Assembly (NCBI GenBank): GCA_002245135.1
Contig: NGBS01001184.1
Location: forward strand, 1 to 64,000
Length of the DNA: 64,000 bases
Direction: 5' to 3'
Source: Proteromonas lacertae
Taxonomy: Eukaryota; Sar; Bigyra; Opalinata; Proteromonadidae
In this document: positions 11,618 to 23,093 of the stretch, in pieces
How positions within the stretch are numbered: the first letter of the stretch is position 1
How the letters are laid out: each line of letters opens with the position of its first letter
The notes under the pieces: generated by a model
The model's database searches: none
What the model was told of the DNA's origin: nothing
Seen by the model: the letters and a program-made list of their open reading frames with translations, nothing else
Made by a program: the position numbers and the translations under genes

Positions 11618-12463
11618 ATGTCAAATAGAATAATTCAAAGGCGTTTAAGAGCATTACAATATCCATATTTAAATGAATTTGACCTAAATAGTACATTGTG
11701 ATAATTAATCTATAGATAAACAAACTATAACAAAATTTGTTAGTTGGTTGGAAGATACTGTAATACGAAAATATGAACCTGAAGATAGAGCCTTTATAAA
11801 ATCATATGGTGATATGTGGGAAAGCGGATTTAAAAGAGTATCAAAATCCATTTATACATGATAGTATATGAGTGAATTAGGTTGTGATTTAGTAAAGTGT
11901 GATGTAATAGATATTGAAAAATGTTTGTATTGGTTGACTTCTTTAGCAGTAGAAATGTTATATGAAGATAATAGTGAAGAATATAATAAAGAATATGAAT
12001 ATAATCTCCCAAGTGATTCTTCGCCAGATGTTCTTGAACAAATACATAAATTAGCAAATGCTTTGAGTTTGCCATATTTTGATGAAAATCCTGTTCATAC
12101 TTTAGATGTACTAATATATTTCATATTATGAATAGAGTATAATTCAGATGTTGCAAACATCAGCAAAAATTACAAAAAAGAGTGATGAAGAGGTGAAAAG
12201 TGAAGAATATGATTTATCCACATTCCATCTTGGATTTACTACAAATAGTATTTATATAAAGTGTTATTTTATTATAATAGATCCAAAATTGGATAAAGCT
12301 GCCTTAATATTGAGAATGATGTATATTTCGCAACAAAGAGAATTGCAAGATTTAGCAAATGGTATTTTAGCAAATATTCAGGTATTTATTAATATTATTG
12401 GTATTATAGAAATACACATACAATCCAAAGACAAATGCTTCATTGGGAGTTGTTGGTCGATAA
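11618..12463 (+). CDS. RTRAF/hCLE (C14orf166) homologue
   Basis: RTRAF is a small conserved protein of the tRNA-ligase complex and of cap-binding and transcription complexes in animals. The match is strong: RRLRALQYPYLNEFDLN, FVSWLEDTVIRKYEPEDR, a central CLYWLTSLAVEMLYEDN, LILRMMYISQQRELQDL and the C-terminal NPKTNASLGVVGR (human ends DPKTDHRLGKVGR). Six exons with introns at 11691-11715 (25 nt), 11838-11864 (27), 12108-12135 (28), 12248-12280 (33) and 12382-12409 (28). Two short stops near 11858 are inside the 27-nt intron, not a mutation. Length (about 235 residues) matches the human protein. Confidence 0.92.
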
Positions 12464-12583
12464 TTTTGTTTTAAATGCATTATATTTACTATTTTTGGTT
12501 ATAATTTGTTGTTATTTTGATTAAAAACAATATGAATAAAATGAAAATTGAAATTCTTTATTTCAAACCTGTTTGTCATTTTT

Positions 12584-13711
12584 ATGTCTTTTTTGCGATT
12601 TTCTCGTTATACAAAGAATTTAAGATGTCAATTTACATCTAAAATTCTAAAGAATCAGATAAGAATGTTTTCAGAAAAGCCAACTCTACTATCTCCAAAA
12701 ACAATAGCAAGAATAGAAAGAGAAAAGAAGTTATCATCTGGTACTAAAATTAAAGATGACTTTACACTCGCTGGTGGTGATGGCAAAACAAAAGCTGAAG
12801 ATGATAAAAGTCTTTTTGTAATTTTATTGAAACCAGGTATTTCTTAGAAAGTCTATTATTTATAGCACTTATATTAGCATGTGTATGTGGAACAATAGGA
12901 TTTTTCGTTTATAAAAGTCATATTGAAGGTAAATTACAAAAGCAAGTAGTAGAAGAGATTAATAGCAGAATAACGTTATCAGCAAGTGAATGTTATGATT
13001 TAGCAGATAATGATATGGAGTATAATTACTTCTATATATTTAAAATAGTTTAAATAAATTTGCTCAAATCCAAGATAAATTATCAGCTTATGAATCAACA
13101 GGAATATCAAAAGAAGAAGCAATGAAAATAATAGAAAGTGTAATAAACCCATTAAAATATCCATATTATTTCGATCGTACGTTTGATCAATTTGCATTAA
13201 GATATAATAATCAAATACCAATAGATATTATTAAAGTATTTATAATGCACATGATGAGAGGAAGTACTGATAATGTGGGTAGATTGACAACAATATATTC
13301 ATTATATTCAAAGTATAATATCAATTATAAATATATATATATAGAGGAGAATCAATGACAAAGAATGAATTTATTAAAGTAATTGAATTGCTAAACCAAA
13401 CCAGTAATTTCCCAACTCAATTTTTGGTTAAAAAAATCAAAGCTTTTCCTTTTCCTTCATTTGCAGAATATACTTCACCAGAATTATGTGATGAAGCGAT
13501 AAGTTTATATCGTAAGACATATAAAGATATTGAGAAGAGATATGAGAATAGATTAAAAAGACATGAGAAAGATATTAATGTGTTTGTTCCACCCAAACCA
13601 TCATTACTTGTTGATGAAAATTCTATTTCTTTGAATCAATATTTAGAAATGTTGTTAGATCGTCCATTATGTATTTGGGGAGCTTGTTTAGAAGATGATT
13701 ATTATTATTAA
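12584..13711 (+). CDS. Mitochondrial single-TM protein with an EF-hand-like segment, unknown
   Basis: The N-terminus (MSFLRFSRYTKNLRCQF) is Arg-rich and lacks acids, like a mitochondrial presequence. One TM helix (ALILACVCGTIGFFVY, around residue 90) follows a short matrix or intermembrane segment. Downstream are helical sequences and SKGESMTKNEFIKVI, which has the spacing of the second half of an EF-hand, and a Lys/Arg-rich helix before an aromatic/acidic end (EDDYYY). Exons are joined by introns 12837-12865 (29 nt), 13020-13048 (29) and 13313-13344 (32). The layout loosely recalls inner-membrane calcium-handling proteins, but I cannot assign a family. Confidence 0.6.
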
Positions 13712-13829
13712 ATTATTTTGGTTGTTATTTTTTTGATTTATTGTTTTAATATTTGTAATTATGATAAGGAAAAAAAAGAAATTTATTAATTAATAATTAC
13801 TTAATAAATTTTAATTATTATTTATCTTA

Positions 13830-15253
13830 TTACATTATCAAATACATCAAAGTTACAACCAATCCTAATAATGTAGGAATAACACCAGCAGCAGCATTTT
13901 CATCAGTTTTATCAACATGAACTTCAGCAATACTTGGTAATGTAGTATTTTTAATATCTTTTGAATTATAAAAGTTAATTGAACCTGGTAATAATGAAAC
14001 TGGTTGAAGAACAGCGTTGTACACTGGTGGAGCGTTGAATACACAAGCTTCATTGAAACCTGCTTTGTATGTATAAGCATCAAAATCAATATCATCTCTC
14101 CAACCATCTTGATCACACAAATTCAAATCATAAAAACCAGCAAACCAATCTGGAGATGTATTTAAATAAGTAACAAAGGTAATTAATGGGAATATTGGTG
14201 TTGCTTTCATTACAAAATCATAATCATCACCACCTTTTAATGTTTTATTTACATACATTATTCTACGAATACCAAATGTATCTTCAATTTCATTTTCTGG
14301 TGTAATTTTTCCATTTTTGAAATATTCAAGAATTGGTTCATATAACATATTTCCTGGTTTGAATATTTGAATAGATGAATTGTGATTGATAATAACAGTT
14401 TTTACAAAATGATTTTCACAAGGTGATGGTGCAAACTTTTCACATGTCCATTCACCATCCCATTTAATCTTATAACTATTTAGAAAATAAAAAATAAAAT
14501 TATACTTTTGATCTTTATCAGTTCTACAATCTGGTTGCTCTCTTAAATTCATTTCAACATAACCAATTTCTTCTAATTTATGATATGGTTTTTTATCACA
14601 GTAATTATGGAATGCATCTGTTGGATCTAAAACATTAATTGGACAAACTTCAGCATTTCCTAACTTATACCATTCTTGAGCATCAAATAAACCAGCATCC
14701 ATTGCAAATAAATTCATATCTAATTCTCTGATATATTCACCAGTTTCATGATTACATAAATCAATATTTGCTGCACCAATAAACCAATCAGGACTATCTT
14801 CAATTCTTGCAACAAATGATAAATATGGTGTTAAATGACTGACATAGAAATCAAGTGAAACATTTCCATTCTTTTGTACAATTGGTAATTTATCATAAAA
14901 TCCAATTATTTGTGTTCCATTGACTACTTTATTATTTGCTATATTATCCATTATTCCTTGAGAATTTCCATTTACTACATAATCGGCAAATAGTTCATTT
15001 GCATAACCACCATTTTGCCATAAAGTGTATTCATTACTGTGACTTATCACAATCATTGAAGCGATGATTCTTTCTTCTGGAACATCTTCAAATACTTCAT
15101 TAGACCAAGTGGCGTGGAATGTAAAGTTATAATAATATGTTCCTATAAAATTAAAGTTAATTTTTAAGAATCTATACCACTTGGACAATCTAATCCTGCC
15201 TGAGAGAAATTAAAGAGGTATAATAATGCGAACAATAATATAATTCCTTTCAT
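13830..15253 (-). CDS. Surface protein with two spondin_N-like domains and GPI-type tail
   Basis: Secreted protein: signal peptide MKGIILLFALLYLFNFSQA, two spondin_N domains and a hydrophobic C-terminus after a small-residue AAAG site, typical of GPI anchoring. Domain 1 (FHATWSNEVF to the DSPDWFIGAANIDLC and MDAGLFDAQEW motifs) and domain 2 (WDGEWTCEKF to TSPDWFAGFYDLNLC and YKAGFNE) each keep the SPDWF-G-DLC core and the acidic DAG motif that ligates Ca2+ in F-spondin; domain 2 has YKAG, so its acidic ligand may be lost. Introns are 15143-15177 (35 nt) and 14476-14505 (30 nt). The second is a multiple of three without a stop, so it translates as a false insertion if unspliced. Likely cell-surface adhesion or matrix function. 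Confidence 0.82.
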
Positions 15254-15677
15254 AAGTTCGATATGTGTATAGAAGGGATGAAGAAAATATGAAATAAAAA
15301 TATATCCTTTACAAAGCGAAATATCATTTATCATTTGTGTCACTTTTAATCATTCCTAACAATGATATATTGTAAAGAAATTTGGATATAGGATAAAGGA
15401 TTTTTAACACACATTGAATGAAAATTCACGACAAATATTTATGGTTTTACTATCAACTAGTTATATACCTATTTTTATACACATGTATATTAATTACAAC
15501 TCTTTCAAACACAAAGAAGATTTGAATCACAGCAATTAAATAGTCATTACCATATCATCTATATACATCTGATTTATAAAATGCCCTAAGGCAATATTAT
15601 TGAGGGATATAGCGTTATACAACTCAAAAACAACAAAAATATAGTCAAACCTTTTCAAGCCAAAATTTTATAAAAAG
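15254..15677. other. Intergenic, divergent promoters
   Basis: 424 bp between divergent start codons. AT-rich with no coding character; a TCAAGCC motif lies at about 15655-15662, roughly 20 nt before the next ATG. No RNA gene seen. Confidence 0.5.
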
Positions 15678-15940
15678 ATGAATACAGAGTGGAATCATCC
15701 ATTTAGAGCTAATTATATGGATTTGATGCAGCCGAAGAGAGGAGTATATTTCAATATTAAAGTTGAATTACCAGAAAAAGAACTACCTCTAATTAGTCAG
15801 TATAGTTTAGATATTTTTATACGATTAGACGAATTTATGAGAGAAAATATCCTGAAAAATTCAAAAAGCCTGTTATTACTCCTCAACAAGATAGTACTCC
15901 TCAATTAGTGACTGATGAGACAGAAAACACCCCAATATAA
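15678..15940 (+). CDS. Small conserved-looking protein, unknown
   Basis: Two exons around a 29-nt intron (15800-15828, gtatag...tag) give about 77 residues: an N-terminal half with WNHPFRANYMDLMQPKRGVY, then RIYERKYPEKF and an acidic, Thr-rich tail ending TENTPI. Charged, no signal peptide or TM. The TCAAGCC promoter-like motif is close upstream. I do not recognise it; the Trp/Pro/Arg-rich start resembles small mitochondrial or ribosome-associated proteins but nothing decides this. Confidence 0.5.
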
Positions 15941-16059
15941 ATCATAAATAGAAAAATAATTAGTAATTTAATATAATATTCTTTACATTATAAATTGTGT
16001 TATATTCATCCATAAAACATTTACATAATGATATAAATATAAGACATTTTACATTAAAA

Positions 16060-16889
16060 CTACTTTTTCATTTTAGGAATAGACCAATAAATGATATTGA
16101 CATATTTTTGCTTATGACGATGTATCACACCTGTTATTAGACAATTACTTATAGTTTTGCTTTCTTTCACAATAGAACAATATAAATGATTTACAACTGA
16201 ATGATGTGGTATAACTCTCTGTTGATAATTAGTTACAGGCTAAGAAGATTAAAAAAATGAGATTTATATTTATATTTATACACGACCTATTGGAATATTT
16301 CGAAATACCTGTGGCAATGGTGGTGGATCTATAACAGAGTCTTTTGCTGGAATTTCAGTTGTATATTCAGAATCATTATCAACATCTTCATCTTTCTGCT
16401 CTACAGCTTCGTCTAGTGTCAATGGATGGAATCTACGTAGATCTATTACATTATTCATATTGCCTTCTGAGTCTGGTTGATATAGAGAACCTACATCATA
16501 ACTCCACTTCCCATCAACTATAAATTTATATTGTTGGACCGAATTTTTAGGTAAATCTACAATTAAAGTAAAATCTGCACCACTATGATGCATTGGAAGC
16601 TATTAAAAGACTATTTAAAAATAAATACTTTAGCGGACCAATTATTAAAAGTCCCTGCCAAAAATACATTGCTTCCTCCTCCTTGCCAATTAAATACAAC
16701 TGGAACAGTCTCTTCTTGATCTAATAAATTAGGTTTTATAGTATACCTTTAGTAGTTTCTATTTTTTCTGTGCTAGTAATTGGATACATTCTAAAAATGA
16801 GGGATAAAAGAATACTTCTGATCTGAGTTAATTTTGTCTCTGTCATCTAAATTCTTGGGTGTAACATCTTTATTTCCAATATTTCCCAT
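16060..16889 (-). CDS. AMPK/SNF1 beta subunit
   Basis: Scaffold and glycogen-sensing subunit of AMP-activated protein kinase. It begins MGNIGNK, an N-myristoylation consensus. The CBM48 domain is clear: VVFNWQGGGSNVFLAGTFNNW, LPMHHSGADFTLIVDLP and YKFIVDGKWSYD. After an acidic linker (EQKDEDVDNDSEY), the C-terminal interaction domain that binds alpha and gamma subunits runs from PVTNYQQRVIPHH to KYVNIIYWSIPKMKK. I place introns of about 26, 26, 29 and 42 nt (the last 16240-16281). The total, about 220 residues, is normal for the family. It starts about 135 bp from the divergent RPA32 gene. Confidence 0.9.
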
Positions 16890-17024
16890 TGAATGGTTTT
16901 ATGTGTGCCAATAATACCCGCAGAAGCGAAAAGATTCAAAAATTCTGTTGTTTGATTCAAGTCAAACTTTTTGCATAAGCAATTTGACATATTTTTGGCG
17001 CTAATCTTTTTTCTTTTATAATTA

Positions 17025-17994
17025 ATGAACGCTGGTATATTTGCTTATCTTATTTCATTAATTAGCTGCTTATGAGACTTATGGAGGTGATGAAGGTGAA
17101 GGTGGAGCTGGTTACCTTCCCAATTCAGTAACTAGTCAATCACCAAGTCAAAATAGGAGAGCTGTATGGATTATATAGAATAATATGAATAGTATGATCA
17201 AATTGAACATCCAATGTTCCCTTTAACCATAAGACAAGCTTTAGAATCAACTCATGAAGGAGAGAATGCATTTAAAGTTGATGAAAAGCAAATAGATTTA
17301 GTATTTTTTTATGTGTGTATTTATTTTTTTGTAGATTAGATTATGTGGATATGTTTCTGAAATCACAATACAGTCAGCTTTTAGTGTATACAGAATAGAT
17401 GATGGAACAGGTACAATCCATGCAAGATGGACAGCTGATGACAATACTTTCAAACAACAAATGAAAGATGAAATAAGAGAAGGAACATACATCAGAGTTT
17501 TAGGTTATTTAAGATCGAATAAAGGATCAACTCATGTTCTAGCAGTAGATATTCGTCCAATAAAAGACTTCAATCAATACACTCATCATTTTCTAGAAGT
17601 AATTGCAACTCATTTGTACAATACAAAAGGATTAAATAATAGTTCATTTGTTTCACCATCTTCAGTAACAAATCCACAGCAACAACAACAACAGTCATCT
17701 AATATATATGACCATGGTATGACATCAATGGCATTACCTCCTGCTAGACAACCGCAACAACAAATGCCAATCAATATGGGAATTGATTCAGGTATGACTG
17801 ATATACAGAAGAATGTGATTAATTTATATACCCAAATGGATTGTGATGATGGTGTTAATCAAGATATAGTGATTAATATATTGCAAAAAGAAGGATTTAA
17901 TGATATTGATGTTAGACAAGCTATCGCATTTTTGATTGATGAAGGACATTTGTATAATACAAGTGATGATTTCCATCAAAGAATTACAGGATAA
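17025..17994 (+). CDS. RPA2: Replication protein A 32 kDa subunit (RPA2)
   Basis: Middle subunit of the single-strand DNA-binding complex used in replication and repair. It has a Gly/Ser-rich phosphorylatable N-terminus (YETYGGDEGEGGAGYLPNS), an OB fold (MFPLTIRQAL, then IRLCGYVSEITIQSAFSVYRIDDGTG, with IRVLGYLRSNKG and the strand DIRPIKDFNQYTHHFLEVI), a Gln-rich linker and a winged-helix C-terminus (DCDDGVNQDIVINILQKEGFNDIDVRQAIAFL in outline). Introns: 17035-17065 (31 nt), 17164-17192 (29), 17301-17334 (34). About 290 residues, normal length. Confidence 0.93.
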
Positions 17995-18142
17995 AGAAGC
18001 TGATTAGCTAATTATGAAAATTAATATATTTAAAAATACTAAAACTGTATTTTATTATTGTTATTGTTTTATTTACACAACATTATATAAATAATAGTTT
18101 AATAAATGTACATACCAAATGGCGAATTAACACAAATTATTA

Positions 18143-19960
18143 TTATTCATTTCTTGGTTGTTCATCTTCATCAAAAAATCTGGAATATTCCTTCTTATGT
18201 CCATTCATCTCTCTAGCAACCAATAAAACCTTTGTAACATCCGTTAAATTGTAATCACTTATGTGAATTGGACATTTTTCCTTCAAAGCTTCAGATGCAT
18301 AATCGACACATATTGCCACATCTACGCAATCAATTAGTGGAAGATCTCTATCAGAAACAGTTAATAAACCAATCTTCTTACCCATTAATCTCAAATGTTT
18401 AATCAATTTCAATTTATAAGTTGGAGTACAAGATGTTAAAACAATCTATTTAAAATAATAATAATATATATACATCAGAATATAGTAAGACACTATCCCA
18501 ATAACTATCTTCAAAGTTACTAGGTAATGAATAAACTAATGATTTAATTCTAGCAGGATCTTTATATAAAGGGTGAGAAGGTGCATAACTATTCTCTTCA
18601 TTATATAAAATGCAATCAATAGAAGTATCGTCTGTCAAAGTTCCACTGTATTTACCAATGTTATAACCATAAAATAAATTCCAAGGAGTACAAACAATTG
18701 GTACAATTTCTGGCTTTTCTAAACATTTCATTATTGTAATCATTGGATTAGAATCTTCTTTTCGAGGTAGTGTTAGAGTTACAAATCCAATAAAGATGAG
18801 TTTGTTGTAGACTAAATTACAATCAACTTCAACTATTTACGTATAAATATAAACATAAATATATTATATTATATACGATAACCTGATAATGGTTTATCAT
18901 CATCTTCAGCTGTAAATCCAATCGGGAAGTTTATACAATCACTACTAAATTGATAATTCTCATCACATTCATCTAATCGATAATCTGCAAAGGCTCTGAT
19001 AATACATCCTGTTTCTATTTGTATTTTCCTTGTTAAGTTAATTAAGAATTGAATTCCTATTATTATTATTATTATTATTATAAAAACATGAAAATAAAAT
19101 AATAATCATATAAAATACTATCTTTACTCAACATAATCACTTTTCCATCTTTATAACAGTGATCACATCTTTTTAATACACATTCAATAGATCCAGTGAA
19201 ATATTCATGGAAATGACCATCTAATGCTTGATATATCCTGAACTGACCATCTTCATGAGGGAAATAATATGTCAACATTGGATAATATTCTTGTCTTATA
19301 GTATCAACATCTCTGAATTTCTGGACAAATTTTAATAAACAACTATCCATCCCTCTTCCCATAGCAGTCCAGTTCATTTCGAAATGTGGATGACCTTTCT
19401 TATCTACATACAAATATGCATTTTGTGGATCTACTCTAGATTCTTCTATCCATCTATTAACATAAATAATTAAAATATCTATTAATACACAGCATCATTA
19501 CACAGACACATAGGAACCAGTAGATTATCTAGCCTATATGCTTTATAAAACGATAATTATACGTTTCACTTAGTTCTAGATCATGTGGCGACACACCGTC
19601 AACATCAAACGCTCTGCCATCAAATATTAGTTTTTCAACCTTTATAATAGATAGTCAAAAAAAGATACAGTATAATCACCTTGAGTGATCCATGGTTGAG
19701 CATCTAATATTAGATATTCAATACCTTCAAGAGACTGAAGGCATTGAGTGTTTGATACAGCTATTCCATAGTCATATAATTTTGACATAATAGTAGAATG
19801 AGATTCACCCATCTTCAACAGAAGATTGAGAGATGTCTAAAAATATATAGATTTATATTTATTTATGTATAGCAGATGAATATATAAGTATTATTAAACT
19901 TTAAAGAAACTACATTTCAGCAATGAAACCAATAAACAAGGTGAAACAGAATTAATTAAT
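18143..19960 (-). CDS. Degenerate P-type ATPase-like cytoplasmic domain (pseudoenzyme candidate)
   Basis: Homologous to the Na+/K+-ATPase alpha cytoplasmic loop but lacking catalytic motifs. In order: NSVSPCLLVSLL where pumps have NVPEGLLATVT; LEGIE...LDAQPWITQ where they have LEAVE...SDKTGTLTQ; an N-domain-like GRGMDSCLLKFVQKF...FTGSIECVLKRCDHC (pumps: KGAPERILDRC); DCINFPIGF...LIFIGFVTLTLPRKED (pumps: DVNFP...FVGLISMIDPPR); CTPWNLF for TGDHPIT; TVSDRDLPLID for TGDGVNDSPAL. The A domain and TM1-3 before it and TM5-10 after it are absent. All exons stay open across tiny introns (for example about 18441-18470 and 18838-18885), so it looks maintained. The start is unclear: only 48 bp separate it from the upstream NudC gene's stop. 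Confidence 0.6.
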
Positions 19961-20008
19961 CTAAAAAATTACTTTATCATCTTAATAAGTATTATAAAAT
20001 ATCAACAC

Positions 20009-20846
20009 TTAAATCTTCACATCTGATGGTGGTTTGAATTTTTCTTTCATACTCTGTTCATACTATTAAAAAAACAAATTAAATAAATATTATAATATAC
20101 CATCACTTTTCTTATTGCTGCTTGTGTATCTTTATCATAAGTATTAATTGGTCTTTCAGAATCAACTTTTGTCAAATCAATTTCACTATCTCCCTTAAAC
20201 ACGCTTCCCCACCATGTGGTTTTTGATTTTTTAATTTCCATTATTAATATTCCTTCTTCTTTATCTACAGACCAAGTTATGTCATCTATTTTTACAGATT
20301 CACACCAATCTTTATCAATTATTGTTGTTCCTATTTTCAAGAATAAATGTTTGGTAGTTGGTTTATAAATTATATCTTTAGTGTTTATATTATTTGACAG
20401 TAAGAAAAAATTGATTGTAATATCTTCAATTGTTTGAGTCCAAGTATATTCATGTGTTACACCTCCATTCCCAACTGGAATTTGCTTTCCTTCTGAGTTG
20501 TATTGTATTTTAGGTAATTTAGGAGTTGTTGATTTAGTTGGAACAGAAGGAGGAGTAGATTTTGGAATTGAATTTGTTGTATTTTCTGAATTGGAAGTTT
20601 CTTTTTTTGTATATTTGTAAGGATAAGAATGAAATGCTTTTAATACCATCTTTTCAGCCATTCCTTCAGGAAATCCCATTTTATTCTGATCTGGAGTCAT
20701 TACATGATATAAATCAGTTTTAGCTGCTAATATCCTTTAGTCAATATATTTAAATGTCTATACCCAAAGAAATCCTTCATAATCCCTTCTAAACTATGAT
20801 TTTTTTCGGCAATAGCACAGAAAAGCTCATTCATAACTGGATCCAT
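20009..20846 (-). CDS. NudC-family CS-domain protein (NUDCD3-like)
   Basis: HSP90-associated cochaperone family linked to dynein function. The N-terminal NudC motif is present (MKDFFGILAAKTDLYHVMTP, like the FFGFLxRKTDFY of NudC), then MVLKAFHSYPYKY, a Ser/Pro/Thr linker and a CS domain from YTWTQTIEDITINF to ITWSVDKEEGILIMEIKKSKTTWWGSV. The tail DKDTQAAIRKVMYEQ...KEKFKPPSDVKI matches the NudC C-terminal helix. The first intron (29 nt, about 20728-20756) ends AAAG, an unusual acceptor that is needed to keep LAAKTDLYH in frame; another intron lies near 20065-20101. It shares a 133-bp divergent promoter region with the ribosomal P1 gene. Confidence 0.87.
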
Positions 20847-20907
20847 AATGTAATAAATGTGATAATGTCTAGGTAACTATGTAAATAGAAAAATAAAAAT
20901 CAATCGA

Positions 20908-20942
20908 ATCAAGCCAAGCCAAACATAGTGGGCTTGCTTGAA
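20908..20942. promoter_or_regulatory. Double TCAAGC/GCTTGA promoter motif between NudC and P1 genes
   Basis: AATCAAGCCAAGCC followed by GGGCTTGCTTGAAC lies midway between two divergent start codons (20846 and 20980). The same hexamer, in either orientation, recurs within about 20-110 nt of many starts in this window, and here it is present in both orientations. Its role as a core-promoter element is inferred from position only. Confidence 0.5.
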
Positions 20943-20979
20943 CAAACCAATCATTTGTTTTATTTGCATTGATTACATT

Positions 20980-21425
20980 ATGGTATTTGATAAGCTTTCT
21001 GAAGATCAAAAAGAACACTTAATTGCTTCTTTAAGTGTTGCTCTCCTTCATGACTGTGGAGCTAAAGTTACTCCAGATAATATTCACAAAGTAAGTTTTT
21101 ATATATTAATAATCTAATAATTAGGTAATTAAAGAAACAGGATGTGAAACTAAACCATATTGGCCAATGTTATTCGGAAACAATTTAGGTGGTGAAGATA
21201 TTGATGAAATGATCTTATCAAACGTTGGTGGAGGTGCTGTAAGTGTTGCTACAGTTGCAGGTGCTGCTGCCGGAGAAGCTGCAGGTGAAGCTGGTATTTA
21301 TTAATATAAATTCGTAATGTTTTATCTGTATAGCCGATAAAAAAGAAGATAAAAAGAAGGAAGAAGAAGAGGAAGAAGAAACTGGAAATGTTGGTGGATT
21401 ATTCGGAGATGATGAAGACTGGTAA
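20980..21425 (+). CDS. RPLP1: 60S acidic ribosomal protein P1
   Basis: Stalk protein of the large ribosomal subunit that recruits elongation factors. Helical dimerisation domain LIASLSVALLHDCGAKVTPDNIHKVIKETGCETKPYWPMLFGNNLGG in outline, the PYWP motif marks P1 rather than P2; then an Ala-rich hinge and a Lys/Glu stretch. Exons 20980-21090, 21125-21292 and 21334-21425; introns 34 and 41 nt, the first with a textbook GTAAGT donor. The C-terminus ends GLFGDDEDW instead of the near-universal acidic GFGLFD peptide that contacts translation GTPases; a one-base error cannot be excluded but the ending is in frame with a normal stop. Confidence 0.92.
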
Positions 21426-21603
21426 ACTAAATACACGAAATAAACAGTGTAATCTTTGCAGCTATTACTTTATTTTTGTTTGTAAATCATTATAAAATGT
21501 TAAATAATGAGTGATTATTCATAATTAAAGAAATAAAAATATGAGGTTTGAGTTCTCAAGTTAGGAGGAAGAGATTTAAATTAAAAAGTGAAAATAGAGG
21601 GGA

Positions 21604-22593
21604 ATGATAAAAGCTATACGTATAAAACATTTAAATAACCAGACTTTGGTCGAAGAGCATGATAAAGTGAAGGAATTTATTGGAAACAGCTTGTATTTTT
21701 TGTAATCTAAGTCATAGTCCTGATTTAATATACGCATTTTGTTCAGAAAATACAGAAAAAGATGAATTATGTATTTTATTGGATCGTGATACAGAAGAAG
21801 ATGAATTAAAAGTTCTATACAAAGGTTTATCAGAATTATATGATGAACCGGTTGAGTGCATAGAAGAAGTATTTGTTGTACCAAATAAATGTATTTTTGT
21901 GAGATTAATCATAATTAGGTGATATTTATGCACATTTAATATTTCTTGCAGAAAGAGTATTGGACATAGATTATTTTATATTTATTAGTCACAAGAACTA
22001 AATAATCCATCTACTCGTTTAGAAAATGCAGATTCTGTCCCTCCTCTTTTAAATGAAAGCATATTACCACTAGAATCAGCAGAAGAAGATAGAGAAGACG
22101 ATGAAGAAGGAGAAAGAGAAGAAGGAGATGATAGTGATGAAGAGAAAAAAGAAAAACCAAAGAGGAGAATTACACCCAGAAAATCATCATCATCATCTAC
22201 ACCTAAAGAAAAGAAGACAAAACCAACACCATCACCCCAAAAACATTATTCACTTAGAAAATTGATAAAACCAACAGAAAAAGTAAAACCTAGTAATAAA
22301 CGTAAATCTATACCAACAGCACAAAAACCAAGGAAGAGTATATATATATATATATTTATATATTTACATCGTATTAGGGGTAAGAGAAACTGATAGTTAT
22401 GAAGTTGAGAAGATCTTAGGTAAAAGAACAATAAGGAATGTAACAGAATATTTAGTACAATGGAGAGGTTATCCTGGTCAAGATACATGGGAGAAATACT
22501 CCGTATATTTGTTAATTTGTTATAATTATTGAATAGAATTTTGATACAAAAGAAATCATTGAAGAATATGAAAAAGCTCATCCTAATGCATAA
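21604..22593 (+). CDS. Chromodomain protein (CBX-like)
   Basis: Five or more exons with introns of 25-38 nt (about 21690-21714, 21893-21919, 21957-21988, 22337-22377, 22503-22538). The N-terminal part (IKAIRIKHLNNQTLVEEHDKV, then acidic repeats of Glu/Asp) is unlike known domains. A long basic linker (PKRRITPRKSSSSSTPKEKK) precedes a C-terminal chromodomain: YEVEKILGKR, EYLVQWRGYPGQDTWEKYSNF and IIEEYEKAH. The aromatic cage residues are all there (Y of YEVEKI, W of QWRGY, W of TWEKY), so it probably binds methyl-lysine on histone H3. The chromodomain at the C-terminus, without a chromoshadow domain, differs from HP1. Confidence 0.8.
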
Positions 22594-22692
22594 TTATAAC
22601 ATATCACAAAGTGACTTTTTTAAAAATATTATGTAATTTGAATATTGAGTTTGAAAAAATACAAAAACAAAAATAATACTTTTTAATATAAA

Positions 22693-23093
22693 TCAGTGGG
22701 TATGGGGCTTACGTTTATAACGAAGACCACAATAAAGACAAGTTACTGGTGCATTTTGCGAATTTTGAACTCTTAGATATTGTACTGGATGACCTAAATC
22801 ATCTCCTCTTCCTAAAAATATTAATAATTCTTTGTATACTTGATCCTGTACAGACTGCAATATCATCATCAACTTCAATTATAGGTACTTTAGCAATTAA
22901 TTCTTCAGCATTGCTCTTATGAAGATTATTACCTTCCTATACGATATAAAAAGATTAATAGTACTTGCTTAATCTTATAAGCTGGATGGTTTTCATAAGC
23001 AGTATAAAATCTTACAGTAGGTGTCATCATTTTTGGTACGGATTTTGTTAAAAGAACTGAAGTTCTACAGGCAAATTTAGCCACAGAATTCAT
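22693..23093 (-). CDS. NDUFS6: NADH dehydrogenase Fe-S protein 6 (NDUFS6), complex I
   Basis: Accessory subunit of respiratory complex I that holds a zinc near the iron-sulfur domain. N-terminal presequence (MNSVAKFACRTSVLLTKSV), then the zf-CHCC motif: Cys (IAVC), GHP (DDLGHPVQYLRV) and CLYCGLRYK, ending KPHTH. Three exons with introns near 22955 and 22822 (about 28 nt each). The spacing from the first Cys to GHP is two residues longer than in the human protein if I chose the splice site rightly. About 110 residues. Shows that the organism has an aerobic respiratory chain. Confidence 0.87.

Noticed and set aside
11850..11870. Two stops within the RTRAF gene, first read as a frameshift
   Set aside because: A 27-nt intron with GTA and TAG ends removes both and restores the family sequence, so no damage is implied.
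18450..18743. Stand-alone small gene
   Set aside because: It continues in frame into neighbouring exons of the P-type ATPase-like gene on both sides.
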